Numbered from the stretch's first letter, positions 20,116 through 30,068 are shown. The stretch: 64,000 nucleotides of DNA from Labilibaculum sp. (GCA_016342745.1 JAEINT010000014.1:1-64000), one strand, 5' to 3'. Notes: generated by a model not told the origin, from the letters alone. Translations and numbers: made by a program.

Positions 20116-20123
20116 CAAAAGTA
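20116..20123 (-). promoter_or_regulatory. candidate -7 box (TACTTTTG) for the LolC/E-like gene
   Basis: On the minus strand TACTTTTG matches TAnnTTTG and would start transcription about 20 bases before the TTG start codon at 20088. No convincing -33 TTTG is seen at 17-23 bases upstream. Confidence 0.45.
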
Positions 20124-20159
20124 GTAATTTCAAGATTACAGAAGAGAAAAATAGATTAA

Positions 20160-21380
20160 ATGAGAAAAATAAAACAAATAATGCAATTTCATGTACTGAT
20201 TTCATGCCTGATTATTCAGTTTGGAATGAGTGCTTGTGCACAAAATAAAAGTGAGGAATTAATTGTAGGGGCAGACAATTACCAAGAATATTTACCTGCC
20301 TTGGAAAGTAAAAATATCGCAATTGTAGCTAATCAATCGTCTTTAATAGCTGGTGAACATTTGGTTGATTTCTTACTGGCTAAGAATGTGCAAATTGCAA
20401 AAATTTTTAGCCCAGAGCACGGTTTTCGAGGGAATGCAGATGCTGGCGAAAAAATAGCCAATGGAAAAGATGTGAAAACAGGTTTGTCTATTATTTCCTT
20501 GTATGGAAAACATTACAAGCCCTCAGCAAAAGATTTGGAAGGTGTTAATCTGGTTTTGTTTGATATTCAAGATGTAGGAGTTCGTTTTTATACTTATATA
20601 TCTACTCTTCATTACGTAATGGAAGCTTGTGCCGAGCAGAACATTCCGCTAATTGTGTTGGATCGGCCAAATCCTAATGGACATTATGTAGATGGACCAG
20701 TATTGGAAATGGAACATAGCTCTTTTGTAGGCATGCATCCGGTTCCTGTTGTATACGGAATGAGTATTGGAGAATATGCTAAGATGATTAATGGAGAACA
20801 TTGGTTGAAAAATAAGATACAGTGCGATTTGAAAGTTGTTCCTTGTCAGAACTGGAATCGAAATAAGATCTATTCATTGCCAGTTAAACCATCGCCAAAT
20901 TTACCTAACGATCTGTCGGTTAGCTTGTATCCATCTTTGTGTTTTTTTGAAGGTACAGAAGTAAGTGCAGGTAGAGGAACAGATGCTCCTTTTCAATTGT
21001 ACGGACATCCATCTTTTACTCAAGGAGAATATAAATTTACGCCAAGAAGTATTTCAGGAGCAAGTAAATACCCAAAATTCAAAGGAAAAGAATGTACGGG
21101 ATATGATTTAAGGACAATTAACACGCAAGAATTTCGCAATAGGAAAGAAATCGATTTGTCATTTTTATTGACAGCATATGGTGAACTTAAAAAAATGGAG
21201 CCAAAGTTTTTTAATTCATTTTTTATGAATTTGGCAGGAACAAAAAAATTGCGAAAACAAATTGAGAATTCGTTAAGTGAAGAAGAAATTCGAAAAAGCT
21301 GGGATGCAGATATTCATAACTTTTTAAAAATCCGAAGTAAATACCTGATTTACTCTGATTTTGAAAATGAAAGGAATTAG
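20160..21380 (+). CDS. exo-beta-N-acetylmuramidase NamZ-like (DUF1343) protein
   Basis: A 406-residue exported protein. The N-terminus is a signal sequence ending MSACAQ, which could be read either as a lipobox (Cys26) or as a signal peptidase I site. The mature part carries the DUF1343 hallmarks: ANQSS, FSPEHGFRG, FDIQDVGVRFYTY, LDRPNPNG and EGTEVSAGRGT. NamZ enzymes release N-acetylmuramic acid from the non-reducing end of peptidoglycan glycan fragments, feeding cell-wall recycling. It starts 71 bases from the divergent LolC/E-type gene. With mltF it suggests active muropeptide turnover; whether this copy recycles self or foreign wall is not visible. Confidence 0.88.
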   Translation: MRKIKQIMQFHVLISCLIIQFGMSACAQNKSEELIVGADNYQEYLPALESKNIAIVANQSSLIAGEHLVDFLLAKNVQIAKIFSPEHGFRGNADAGEKIANGKDVKTGLSIISLYGKHYKPSAKDLEGVNLVLFDIQDVGVRFYTYISTLHYVMEACAEQNIPLIVLDRPNPNGHYVDGPVLEMEHSSFVGMHPVPVVYGMSIGEYAKMINGEHWLKNKIQCDLKVVPCQNWNRNKIYSLPVKPSPNLPNDLSVSLYPSLCFFEGTEVSAGRGTDAPFQLYGHPSFTQGEYKFTPRSISGASKYPKFKGKECTGYDLRTINTQEFRNRKEIDLSFLLTAYGELKKMEPKFFNSFFMNLAGTKKLRKQIENSLSEEEIRKSWDADIHNFLKIRSKYLIYSDFENERN

Positions 21381-21533
21381 AAACATCTGGTAAAAAGGAA
21401 AGTCGTTCTCGACTAGGCTGAAAATTTGATGACCTGTAATGCCATTTTATTGATTATTTGAATGGATTTTATTTAGAACTTTTCAAAATAATCGGTAAAT
21501 TTAAAGGAGAGTACTAATAATAAATTGAAGAAA

Positions 21534-22115
21534 ATGGCATTTACATTACAAATAAACGACAAGGCTCCTAATTTTAGTTTGATTGCAACAGATGGAATAA
21601 AATACAAATTATCAGATTTTAAATCGTCAAAATTGTTGGTTGTATTTTTTACCTGCAATCATTGTCCGTACGTGATTGGATCAGATGAAGATACCAGAGC
21701 CATTGCAGATAAATACATTCCTAGCGGCGTGGAATTTATTGGTATCAATTCGAATTCGCCAAATACTTACCAGGAAGATGATTACGATCATATGGTAGCT
21801 CGAATGGAAGAGAATGAGTTTCCTTGGGTTTATTTGTACGATGACACGCAAGAAGTCGCAGTGAGTTACGGTGCATTGCGTACTCCTCATTATTATTTGT
21901 TTGATGAATCGCGTAAGTTAATTTATACGGGAAGAGCTGTTGATAATCCTAAAGACACTTCGAAAGTACAAGTGCGCGATTTGGAAAGAGCAATTGATGA
22001 ATATTTAGCAGGGAAAGAAATTTCGGTTCCGGTAACCAATCCAATTGGCTGTAATGTAAAATGGGATGGAAAAGACAAACATTGGATGCCAGCAGATTCT
22101 TGCGATTTGATATAG
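21534..22115 (+). CDS. thioredoxin-fold redoxin (AhpC/TSA family)
   Basis: A 193-residue cytoplasmic-looking thioredoxin-like protein without a signal peptide. The N-terminus has the peroxiredoxin-type APNFSL stretch, then [10 protein letters not shown] with a CxxC pair (Cys41, Cys44), and [12 protein letters not shown] with the cis-Pro region. A third pair of cysteines near the C-terminus (GCNVKW, DSCDLI) may act as additional redox centres. Many bacteria have this ~190-residue form, annotated simply as thioredoxin family protein. The start at ATG 21534 removes three codons from an upstream TTG and gives the usual MxFTL opening. A possible TAAATTTA box lies about 35 bases upstream. Confidence 0.85.
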   Translation: MAFTLQINDKAPNFSLIATDGIKYKLSDFKSSKLLVVFFTCNHCPYVIGSDEDTRAIADKYIPSGVEFIGINSNSPNTYQEDDYDHMVARMEENEFPWVYLYDDTQEVAVSYGALRTPHYYLFDESRKLIYTGRAVDNPKDTSKVQVRDLERAIDEYLAGKEISVPVTNPIGCNVKWDGKDKHWMPADSCDLI

Positions 22116-22267
22116 TTTTGTTGTCAATGAGTCGTTTTATATATTTTTTTAAATGGCTTTTTCTTATTGAAAACAGTGTACCTGAGTGTGTAAAGAAGAA
22201 TTTTCAACCGCATTTGAAAATATTAAAATTGGTTTTTAAACTGATTTTTTAGATATTCAACCTCGAT

Positions 22268-22816
22268 ATGAAAGAGCTTGAAGTGATACATAAATTGAAT
22301 GATGGAAACAGAATTGTTTTTAATCAGCTATTTAAAAAGTATTATTCAGGGCTTTGTTCCTTTGCTTCTAATTATATTTCAAATCAAGATTTAATAGAGG
22401 ATTTCGTGCAAGAATCCTTCATAAAACTTTGGGAAAAAAGAAAATCCGTTGAATCTATTAGTGCCATGAAAGGTTTTCTGCATGTTGTTATTCGAAACAA
22501 GTGTCTCAACCATATTCGTGATTCAAAAAAAACATTTTTACTGGCAGATGAAGAATACAAACAACTTTTATCTGAAGATTTTTTTCTTGAAAAAATTATA
22601 GAAGAGGAGTATTATTCCCAATTATATCAACTTATAAAAACTTTACCTCCACGAACTCAAGAAGTTTTAAATTTGAGTATGAGAGGTTTAAATCAATCGG
22701 AGATATCGGAAGAATTAGATATCGAAATAAGCACTGTTAAAAGCCATAAGAAGCTTGCTTACAAAACATTAAGAAAAGGTTTTGAAGTTTTTGTTTTTGC
22801 GATGATGTTGAATTAA
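22268..22816 (+). CDS. ECF RNA polymerase sigma factor (SusCD locus 1)
   Basis: A 182-residue extracytoplasmic-function sigma factor. Region 2 (about residues 10-80) contains DLIEDFVQESFIKLWEKR, the -10 recognition helix, and region 4 (about 115-170) has LPPRTQEVLNLSMRGLNQSEISEELDIEISTVKSHK, a helix-turn-helix. It is followed by fecR, susC and susD on the same strand, the classical cell-surface-signalling order: SusC STN domain senses substrate, FecR relays, the sigma factor transcribes the transporter genes. It starts about 150 bases after the redoxin gene, probably from its own promoter. Confidence 0.93.
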   Translation: MKELEVIHKLNDGNRIVFNQLFKKYYSGLCSFASNYISNQDLIEDFVQESFIKLWEKRKSVESISAMKGFLHVVIRNKCLNHIRDSKKTFLLADEEYKQLLSEDFFLEKIIEEEYYSQLYQLIKTLPPRTQEVLNLSMRGLNQSEISEELDIEISTVKSHKKLAYKTLRKGFEVFVFAMMLN

Positions 22817-22932
22817 TTCTTCGTTGTTTAGTTTGATCAAACAAACTTATAAAAATTCTTTTTTAAAAAATATCATTTTCTACTCCCCCTTCCATTCTTT
22901 TTTCGTGTTATATATTTAGTAATAGGAAAAAA

Positions 22933-24132
22933 ATGGAAAAATTTAGTAAGGAGTTTAGGATTGGAGAATTACTTTTCAAGCAAAGAATTGAAAGTTTATC
23001 ACCTGTGGAGGAAATTGAGTTGAGTGCTTGGTTGGAGAGCGATGGTGAAAATGAATTGTTTGCGAATAATTTATTATCGGATGAAAATTTAGTAGAACAG
23101 ATTTCGAAAAGAAAGAGCGTAGGAACTAATTCAGCCTTACAAAAGGTAAATGAAAAGATTGATTCTGCGAAAACCCGTCGTTTAGTTATAAAATTATTAA
23201 AATATGCAGCTGTAATTTTCCTGCCAATTGCTGCTGTTTGGTTTGCAAATTTCACTTACAATCAAAGTGTTGTTGTTGAACAGACTTTCATTGAACCTGG
23301 TAGTTCTAAAGCCGTTTTAATGCTTGCGGATGGTTCCAGTGTTGATTTGGAGGCCATCAAAAATAAATCCATTCAGTTCGGGAATGAGGTTGTTGCGGAA
23401 AATGTGGACAATAATCTTTTTTACAGTCAATCGGATGAGGATAATCAAGATCAAAATATAATTGAAAAATTCAATACTTTACTCACCCCGTTAAAAGGAG
23501 AATATTCAACAACTTTGAGTGATGGAACAAAAGTTTGGCTGAATTCTTCTTCTTCCCTTCGATACCCAGTTCGATTTTCAAAAAATAAACGTAAAGTGTA
23601 CTTGTTGGGAGAGGCCTATTTTGAGGTGGCAAAAAATGAGACAAAACCTTTTTTCGTTGTTTTGGAAAACGGAATGGAAATTAGAGTATTGGGAACCAAA
23701 TTCAATATCATGTCATATGGGGATGAGGATGTAGTTGAAACCACACTCTTGGAAGGTAAGGTTCAGGTGACCTCTCGAAATTCTGCAGGCTGTGAAGAGA
23801 AAAATATCTTAATTCCTAATCAGCAGTTTTCTTACAACAGGGAATCAAAAATTGGAGAAATGCTTAATGTAGATGCTTCATCCTATGCTTCGTGGAAAGA
23901 TGGCCTATTTATTTTTGAAAATGAAAAATTGGATGTCTTTATGAGGAAACTGGAACGTTGGTATGGTTGTGGTATTGTTTATGAAAATGAGGGATTAAGG
24001 AACATTTGTTTTACTGGTGAAATAAAAAAATATGAGGACTTTTCCTCAGTTTTAAAAATATTAAAGCTGACCGAAGATGTTGATTTTGCTGTTGAAGGGA
24101 ATGTAATTTACGTAAGAAAAGGGTTAAAATAA
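22933..24132 (+). CDS. FecR-family anti-sigma factor (locus 1)
   Basis: A 399-residue single-pass membrane protein: a cytoplasmic N-terminal part (~1-90) that should bind the ECF sigma factor, a transmembrane helix at about 93-114 (YAAVIFLPIAAVWFANF), and a periplasmic FecR domain with SDGTKVWLNSSSSLRYP, YLLGEAYFEV and LGTKFNI. The C-terminal ~70 residues (LERWYGCGIVYENE) form the DUF4974/STN-like segment usual in Bacteroidota FecR proteins and thought to contact the SusC signalling domain. It lies 116 bases after the sigma gene and is separated from susC by two hairpins. Confidence 0.93.
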   Translation: MEKFSKEFRIGELLFKQRIESLSPVEEIELSAWLESDGENELFANNLLSDENLVEQISKRKSVGTNSALQKVNEKIDSAKTRRLVIKLLKYAAVIFLPIAAVWFANFTYNQSVVVEQTFIEPGSSKAVLMLADGSSVDLEAIKNKSIQFGNEVVAENVDNNLFYSQSDEDNQDQNIIEKFNTLLTPLKGEYSTTLSDGTKVWLNSSSSLRYPVRFSKNKRKVYLLGEAYFEVAKNETKPFFVVLENGMEIRVLGTKFNIMSYGDEDVVETTLLEGKVQVTSRNSAGCEEKNILIPNQQFSYNRESKIGEMLNVDASSYASWKDGLFIFENEKLDVFMRKLERWYGCGIVYENEGLRNICFTGEIKKYEDFSSVLKILKLTEDVDFAVEGNVIYVRKGLK

Positions 24133-24134
24133 AA

Positions 24135-24162
24135 ATCGGAAAATGCGCTAACATTTTCCGAT
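24135..24162 (+). terminator. hairpin immediately after fecR (locus 1), possible attenuator
   Basis: A perfect 11-bp stem (ATCGGAAAATG with CATTTTCCGAT, loop CGCTAA) starts three bases beyond the fecR stop. No U-tract follows, so it could be an mRNA 3'-end stabiliser, a processing site, or a partial terminator between the regulator genes and susC. Confidence 0.6.
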
Positions 24163-24174
24163 CCTAAATCAATT

Positions 24175-24204
24175 TTCCTACCATGATTAGGACTCATGTA
24201 GGAA
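24175..24204 (+). promoter_or_regulatory. second hairpin in the susC leader (locus 1)
   Basis: TTCCTACCATGA (24175-24186) pairs with TCATGTAGGAA (24194-24204) with one bulged C. It lies 34 bases before the susC ATG. Together with the preceding stem it makes a structured 105-base leader, which might hold attenuation or RNA-based control. Confidence 0.45.
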
Positions 24205-24237
24205 TGTATTAAATGTATCATTTAACGAATCAAAACT

Positions 24238-27200
24238 ATGAAAAAATCATGGAGAATGAAAACCTTTCTTCCAGGAAGGTGGAGAAAAATTCTACTAATT
24301 ATGAAATTGACCTGTTTATTCATGTTATTAAGTGTGTTTCAGCTAACGGCAAGTGTAAGTGCCCAAAATGTTCGCATGGATGTGGATTTTGAAGATGCGT
24401 CATTGTCGGAGGTGTTTCGAGAGGTGAGAAAATTGAGTGGATTCAATTTTCTTTACAATGCTGAGGAAATTAACAGCAAAGAGAATGTTAGTGTTGAGAT
24501 GAAAAATGCTTCTCTAGAAGAAGTGCTTGAAGAATGTATTAAAGGAAGATCTTTAAAGTATAAGATTCAAGATAGTACCATTGTTTTGTCAACAGCACTT
24601 GAGGTAAGTATTCAAGGGAGTAATGTTCAGGAAAAGAAAATTATTGATGGATTGGTAAGCGATAAGGATGGATTTCCATTGCCAGGTGTTTCAGTAGTAG
24701 TAAAGGGAACTACAAGAGGAGTTATTACTGATGTAGATGGTAAGTTCAATCTTGATGTAGTAGACGATAATATTATTCTGGTTTTTTCATTTGTAGGAAT
24801 GAAAACGCAAGAGGTTTCTGTAGGAGAACTTTCTACTCTTGATATTGTTTTAGAGCAGGATAATGTGGGAATGGAGGAAGTTGTGGTAATTGGTTACGGT
24901 CAGATTAAAAAAGAGGATGCAACGGGTTCTGTTGTTGCAATTGGGGAGAAAGATTTTAATCAAGGAACTACAAGTTCTCCTCAAGATTTAATAATGGGAA
25001 AAGTTGCTGGTGTAAACCTTGTTAGCGAAGGTGGACAGCCAGGTTCAGATGTTAGAATCAGAATTAGAGGTGGTTCTTCCATGTCGGCAAGTAACGATCC
25101 GCTTATTGTGATTGATGGAGTTCCTATTGACAACAGAGGAATTGATGGGATGAGTAATATTTTAAGCTCAATTAATCCAAATGATATTGCTTCCTTTTCT
25201 GTTTTAAAAGATGCTTCGTCTACAGCAATTTATGGATCGAGAGCTTCTAATGGTGTTATAATTATTAACACAAAAAGAGCTAAGAAGGGACAAAAATTAA
25301 GTGTTGATTATAGTTCTAGATTTTCAATTGGTAAAGTTGTGGAAACGTTTGATCTCTTAAGTGGTGATGAGTTCAGACAAATCATTAATAGTAGACATGC
25401 ATCCGATTCTGATGTGGATATGGCAATACGCAATCGTTTGGGTGTTGAGAATACTGATTGGCAAGATGAGATTTATCAAAATAGCTTTGGGCAAGACCAC
25501 AATGTGAGCATTGCCGGATCTGTAAAAAACATCCCTATAAGAGCTTCAATTGGATATACAGATCAGGAAGGAGTATTGAAAACTTCGGAGATGCAAAGAA
25601 CAACTTATACGCTTAATATTAATCCTAGTCTATTAGATGATCATTTAAAGCTGAATATTGGTTTGAAAGGAATGAATATTGAAAATAGATTTGCTGATGC
25701 GGGTTCTATTGGTGCAGCAATACGTTTCGATCCATCTCAACCGGTTAGAAGTTCAGATCCTCAATTCGATCAGTTTGGTGGATATTATACATGGATGCTT
25801 AATGGAGCCAAGAATATCAATGGAACTAATAATCCTGTATCCATGCTAGAGCAAGCTCGAGATAAATCAGACGTGAGCAGAATTATTGGTGATTTTAAAT
25901 TGGATTATAAAATTCATGGAATGCCTGAATTAAGTGTAAACTTAGTGGCAGGTATTGATTATACTAAAAGTGAAGGAAAAGATGTTGTTGAAGATAATGC
26001 AGCATTTGCATCAAACGATAATTCTGAGCTGAATCGTAATTATAATCACGATCTGAAAAACGAACTTTTTGATTTTTATTTGAATTACAATAAAGAAATT
26101 GAAAGTATTGATAGTAAAATTGAAGCTATGGTTGGTTATGAGTGGCAACATTTTCATAGTGAATCAGATCAAACTGTGATGCGTCGTAATGTTGAAGATC
26201 CATCTAAAAGTAGTGATGAAACAGAAAATTACCTTGTATCTTTCTTTGGTCGAGTTAATTATACTTTTAAAAATAAGTACTTGTTAACCTTTACGCTTAG
26301 ACGAGATGGTTCAAGTCGATTCCATAAAGATGAACGTTGGGGAACATTTCCATCTTTAGCCTTTGCATGGAAAATGAAAAACGAAAGTTTTCTTAAAAAC
26401 TCCAATTTGATAAGTAGCTTAAATATGCGTTTAGGTTATGGAGTTACAGGACAGCAATCATTGTCCGATAATGATTATCCATACATGGGAACATTTACAA
26501 AAAGTGATGAGTTTAGACGATATCAGTTTGGATCTGATTTTGTTTATACACTGCGCCCAAATGGATATGATAAGGCTCTAAAATGGGAAGAAACAACAAC
26601 TTATAATTTCGGTTTAGATTATGGCCTTTTAAATAATCGTATTTATGGTAGTCTAGATGTTTACTATAAGGAAACTGAAGATCTAATTAATACTATTCCT
26701 GTTCCAACAGGTACTAATTTTACAGATTTGTTAACAACAAATGTTGGAGCATTAGAAAATAAAGGAGTTGAGTTTTCTATTAATTCTTTATTAGTCGCAA
26801 AAAAGGATTTTTCTTGGGATTTGGGACTGAATATTACTTATAATGAAAATGAAATTACCAAATTGACTAATTACGATGACCCTAACTATCGTGGAGTTGA
26901 AACAGGCGAAATTAGCGGTGTAGGAGTTGGAAATAATGTTCAAATTCATTCTGTTGGCCACGCGTTAAATACATACTCTGTTTACAAGCAAAAATACGAT
27001 CAATTGGGCAAGCCAATTGAGGGCGATTATGTCGATTTAAATAATGATGGAGAAATAAATACTAGTGATCGATATTATGGAGATAGTCCAGACCCTAAGG
27101 TTTTTATGGGGATATCATCAAGTGTAAACTATAAGAATTGGGACTTTAGTTTTAATGGTAGAGCAAGTTTTGGAAATGATGTGTACAATAACAATGCATT

Positions 27201-27534
27201 AGGAGCTCGTTATCAGGAAATGGTGGTAAATGATTACTTGACAAATTTACCGTCATCGATTAAGTATACTCAATTTGAAAATGCTCAACAGTTTTCTGAC
27301 TTTTTTGTTGAAGATGCAAGTTTCTTTAAAATGGACAATATTTCATTGGGATATAGTTTTAAGAACTTGAAATTATTCAATAGTGATGCTCATTTAAGAG
27401 TGTATGCTAGTGTCCAAAATGCTTTTACTATAACCAGTTATGACGGACTTGATCCTGAAATTACAGATGGGATTGATGACAATGTTTATCCAAGACCAAG
27501 AACATTTTTGTTTGGAGTTAACATGAAATTTTAA
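24238..27534 (+). CDS. SusC/RagA-family TonB-dependent outer-membrane transporter (locus 1)
   Basis: A 1098-residue outer-membrane receptor. After a signal peptide (~1-42) come an STN signalling domain (~45-120; SLSEVFREVRKLSGFNFLYN), a carboxypeptidase-D-like domain (~135-215; GVSVVVKGTTRGV), the TonB-box/plug region with VVIGYGQIKKEDATGSV and the RIRGGSS...PLIVIDGVPID SusC signature, and a beta-barrel ending FLFGVNMKF. It imports an oligomeric nutrient through TonB energy together with SusD. The STN domain fits the FecR/ECF signalling genes just upstream. No hydrolase is encoded next to it, so the substrate is not predictable. Confidence 0.95.
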   Translation: MKKSWRMKTFLPGRWRKILLIMKLTCLFMLLSVFQLTASVSAQNVRMDVDFEDASLSEVFREVRKLSGFNFLYNAEEINSKENVSVEMKNASLEEVLEECIKGRSLKYKIQDSTIVLSTALEVSIQGSNVQEKKIIDGLVSDKDGFPLPGVSVVVKGTTRGVITDVDGKFNLDVVDDNIILVFSFVGMKTQEVSVGELSTLDIVLEQDNVGMEEVVVIGYGQIKKEDATGSVVAIGEKDFNQGTTSSPQDLIMGKVAGVNLVSEGGQPGSDVRIRIRGGSSMSASNDPLIVIDGVPIDNRGIDGMSNILSSINPNDIASFSVLKDASSTAIYGSRASNGVIIINTKRAKKGQKLSVDYSSRFSIGKVVETFDLLSGDEFRQIINSRHASDSDVDMAIRNRLGVENTDWQDEIYQNSFGQDHNVSIAGSVKNIPIRASIGYTDQEGVLKTSEMQRTTYTLNINPSLLDDHLKLNIGLKGMNIENRFADAGSIGAAIRFDPSQPVRSSDPQFDQFGGYYTWMLNGAKNINGTNNPVSMLEQARDKSDVSRIIGDFKLDYKIHGMPELSVNLVAGIDYTKSEGKDVVEDNAAFASNDNSELNRNYNHDLKNELFDFYLNYNKEIESIDSKIEAMVGYEWQHFHSESDQTVMRRNVEDPSKSSDETENYLVSFFGRVNYTFKNKYLLTFTLRRDGSSRFHKDERWGTFPSLAFAWKMKNESFLKNSNLISSLNMRLGYGVTGQQSLSDNDYPYMGTFTKSDEFRRYQFGSDFVYTLRPNGYDKALKWEETTTYNFGLDYGLLNNRIYGSLDVYYKETEDLINTIPVPTGTNFTDLLTTNVGALENKGVEFSINSLLVAKKDFSWDLGLNITYNENEITKLTNYDDPNYRGVETGEISGVGVGNNVQIHSVGHALNTYSVYKQKYDQLGKPIEGDYVDLNNDGEINTSDRYYGDSPDPKVFMGISSSVNYKNWDFSFNGRASFGNDVYNNNALGARYQEMVVNDYLTNLPSSIKYTQFENAQQFSDFFVEDASFFKMDNISLGYSFKNLKLFNSDAHLRVYASVQNAFTITSYDGLDPEITDGIDDNVYPRPRTFLFGVNMKF

Positions 27535-27552
27535 TCTTAAAAATTGGAAAAA

Positions 27553-29109
27553 ATGAATAAGAAATATTTACAATCAATATATATCATCGTATTATTTTTA
27601 TTCAGCTCTGCTGTAATATCATGTACCGATGATTTGGACACAATCCCATTGGATGATGACATCCAAATTGAAGTTAGTACCGATGAGGATTTTAAACAAT
27701 TAATGGCTAAATGCTATGCAAATTTAATTCTTGGAGGACAAACAGGTAGTGATAGAGATATCAGTAGATTGGATGTTAATTTTTCATCTTATTTGAGATT
27801 GCTTTTTAACATGCAGGAATTAACAACAGATGAGGCTATTTGTGCATGGAATGATGGAAATTTAAGAGATCTTCATGATATGGATTGGAATTCTCAGAAT
27901 GAATTCATTACAGCGATTTATAGCCGAATAAACTTAGGTGTATCTTATAGCAATAAGCTAATTCAACAAATTGGCGAACAGTCAAAGTATTCAGATTATT
28001 TGCTTGAGGCTAGGGTTTTAAGAGCTCTCGCATACTGGCACATGTTAGATATGTTTGGAACAGCTCCATTTGTTACTGAAGCTGACCCCATAGGTTCTTT
28101 CTTTTTCCCGGAACAAGCTTCAAGTGAGGACTTGTTTGAGTATTTGGAAACAGAGCTTAAGGCCATCGAAAATGAATTGCCTGAACCTGGAGCCAATCAG
28201 TATGGACGGGCAGACAGAGGTCTGGCTTGGATGTTATTGGCCAAATTGTATTTAAATGCCGAAGTTTATATCGGGCAAGAGAAATATTCAGAATGTATTT
28301 CTTACTGTAACAAATTTACAGGGAATGGTTTTTATTCATTGGAGCCTGTTTATAAAAATCTATTTTTAGCTGATAATCATTTGCGACGGAATGAAATAAT
28401 ATTTTCGATTTGTTCAGATGGAAAGCGTACCCAAGGAGCGGGTGGAATGAGTTTCCTAATTCATGCAGGAATAGGAGGAACAATGAAAGGAAGCGACTAC
28501 GGAGTAAGTGGTGGCTGGGGAGGAAACAGAACTACCAAGGCTTTGGTTAACAAATTTAGCGATCCTACAGGAATGACTGATATTAGAGCACAATTTCATT
28601 CTGATGGACAAACGTTGGAAATTGATGATATTTTTGCCTTTTCACATGGGTACGCAGTAGCGAAGTATATTAATATTACATCAATGGGTGAATCTGGATC
28701 TGATTTGGAATATGTTGATACTGATTTTCCATTGTTTAGATATGCAGACGTGTTATTGATGTATGCGGAATGTGTAGTAAGAGGTGGCTCAGGGGCTGAT
28801 GCCGTTACAGCCTTAACTTATGTGAATCAAATTCGTGAAAGAGCCTATGGTGATACTTCTGGTAATATTACATCATCTGAAATGACATTGGATTGGTTAT
28901 TAGATGAAAGAGCTCGAGAATTACATTGGGAAGGGCATAGAAGAACAGACTTAGTTCGTTTCGATAGACTTACAGGAGGAGATTATCTGTGGCCTTGGAA
29001 AGGAAATGCGAAAGAAGGAGCTTCTACAAATGCAAGGTTTAATGTATTTCCAATACCTTCATCGGATATAAATTCAAATCCAAACTTGGTGCAAAACGAA
29101 GGATATTAA
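27553..29109 (+). CDS. SusD/RagB-family nutrient-binding lipoprotein (locus 1)
   Basis: A 518-residue surface lipoprotein with a lipobox (AVISC) in a signal peptide of about 23 residues. The fold is the SusD TPR-like helical domain; recognisable pieces are LLEARVLRALAYWHMLDMFG, the WMLLAKLYLNAEVY repeat, and the C-terminal LDERARELHWEGHRRTDLVRF, which is the family's conserved tail. It caps the SusC barrel and captures substrate. The ATG at 27553 is chosen over an in-frame TTG three codons earlier. It starts 18 bases after susC, so the two are co-transcribed. Confidence 0.95.
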   Translation: MNKKYLQSIYIIVLFLFSSAVISCTDDLDTIPLDDDIQIEVSTDEDFKQLMAKCYANLILGGQTGSDRDISRLDVNFSSYLRLLFNMQELTTDEAICAWNDGNLRDLHDMDWNSQNEFITAIYSRINLGVSYSNKLIQQIGEQSKYSDYLLEARVLRALAYWHMLDMFGTAPFVTEADPIGSFFFPEQASSEDLFEYLETELKAIENELPEPGANQYGRADRGLAWMLLAKLYLNAEVYIGQEKYSECISYCNKFTGNGFYSLEPVYKNLFLADNHLRRNEIIFSICSDGKRTQGAGGMSFLIHAGIGGTMKGSDYGVSGGWGGNRTTKALVNKFSDPTGMTDIRAQFHSDGQTLEIDDIFAFSHGYAVAKYINITSMGESGSDLEYVDTDFPLFRYADVLLMYAECVVRGGSGADAVTALTYVNQIRERAYGDTSGNITSSEMTLDWLLDERARELHWEGHRRTDLVRFDRLTGGDYLWPWKGNAKEGASTNARFNVFPIPSSDINSNPNLVQNEGY

Positions 29110-29494
29110 TTCATCAGAAATTCTAATTTAAAATAGCTATTGGTGATTGGATTATCTGATTACCAATGGCTATAATCCACAAATGTTTACGGTAAAAAAA
29201 TAGTTGATTAACAATCTAGTGGCTAGATTGAATAAGATATTCTTGTGCGTTTTTTAATGCGCAGGTAAAGAGATTCTTGTGGTTTTAGCCTTCTGCAAGG
29301 ATAGTTTCATAAATTAGAAATGGAGGCGTCATTCTAAGATGGCGCCTCTTAATGTACAATAATTTAGTATGAGAAGAATTGACTAGTTGTTAATTTATAA
29401 TGTTTATGATTTTGGACTTTTTTTTATATTAGTAAAGCAACCAAGCTGATTCACTTGCATCTGATAAATAGATATTAATTAAATACTAAGTTTT
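29110..29494 (+). other. 385-base gap after susD with two hairpins
   Basis: No gene is supported here. TAGCTATTGGT (29134-29144) pairs with ACCAATGGCTA (29162-29172) about 25 bases beyond the susD stop, and GAGGCGTCAT (29323-29332) pairs with ATGGCGCCTC (29339-29348). Neither has a proper U-tract. They probably mark the 3' end of the locus 1 transcript and a structured element before the DUF6174 gene. Confidence 0.5.
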
Positions 29495-29989
29495 ATGAAA
29501 GCCAAATTTCTATTGTTTTGTTTCTTCTGTGTTTCAATTGTGTTTGTATCCTGCGATAAAGAAAATAATACGGTTGATTTTGATAAAGAGGAATTTCAAG
29601 CAAACAGAGATCAATGGAATTCGTTGAATCTTCAGGACTATTCTTACGAATATTCAAACTCCGGATATTCATTCTCTGGCATTGCTTCTCACTCTAAGAT
29701 TGAAATAGTTGATGGCGAAGTTGAAAAAATAGAGGCTCTCGTCGAAAATGGGATTCAAGATGCAGATAACTATTTAATTAATGATTTATTTGAAGAAATT
29801 GCTGCAAAGTACCCAACTATTGGGCGTAAAGACAATTCAAGTGAGGTTTATTTGGAGGATATTAGAGTAAAGTATGATGAAACATATCATTTTCCAACAG
29901 AGGTTTATTATATCTATCACATTCCCGAAGATATGGTTGGAATATGGAACTTACGTCAGTATATTTCTAATTTCGAAACATCAAATTAG
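29495..29989 (+). CDS. DUF6174-like lipoprotein
   Basis: A 164-residue predicted lipoprotein with signal peptide and lipobox (FVSC, Cys20; the next residues are DKEN). The mature part opens with the NRDQWNSLNLQDYSYEY pattern and contains IEIVDGEVEKIEAL and DLFEEIAAKYP, features I associate with DUF6174. No enzymatic motif is visible. It lies 385 bases after susD, separated by hairpins, so membership of SusCD locus 1 is doubtful. Surface or periplasmic location is inferred. Confidence 0.65.
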   Translation: MKAKFLLFCFFCVSIVFVSCDKENNTVDFDKEEFQANRDQWNSLNLQDYSYEYSNSGYSFSGIASHSKIEIVDGEVEKIEALVENGIQDADNYLINDLFEEIAAKYPTIGRKDNSSEVYLEDIRVKYDETYHFPTEVYYIYHIPEDMVGIWNLRQYISNFETSN

Positions 29990-30015
29990 CGCTTTAAAAA
30001 AAATACAAAATGCAA

Positions 30016-30045
30016 AAAACGGCCCAAAAATCTTGGAGCCGTTTT
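30016..30045. terminator. bidirectional terminator between DUF6174 and aminotransferase genes
   Basis: AAAACGGC (30016-30023) pairs with GCCGTTTT (30038-30045); the inner CC/GG can extend it. Plus-strand tail TTTTCTAT, minus-strand tail GTTTTTTGC. It serves both convergent genes, about 25 bases from each stop. Confidence 0.85.
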
Positions 30046-30068
30046 CTATATTGTAAAAAGCTTGTTGC

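Noticed and set aside
22061-22252. Open frame after the redoxin gene
   Set aside because: It overlaps the redoxin 3' end in another frame and the rest is AT-rich spacer before the ECF gene.
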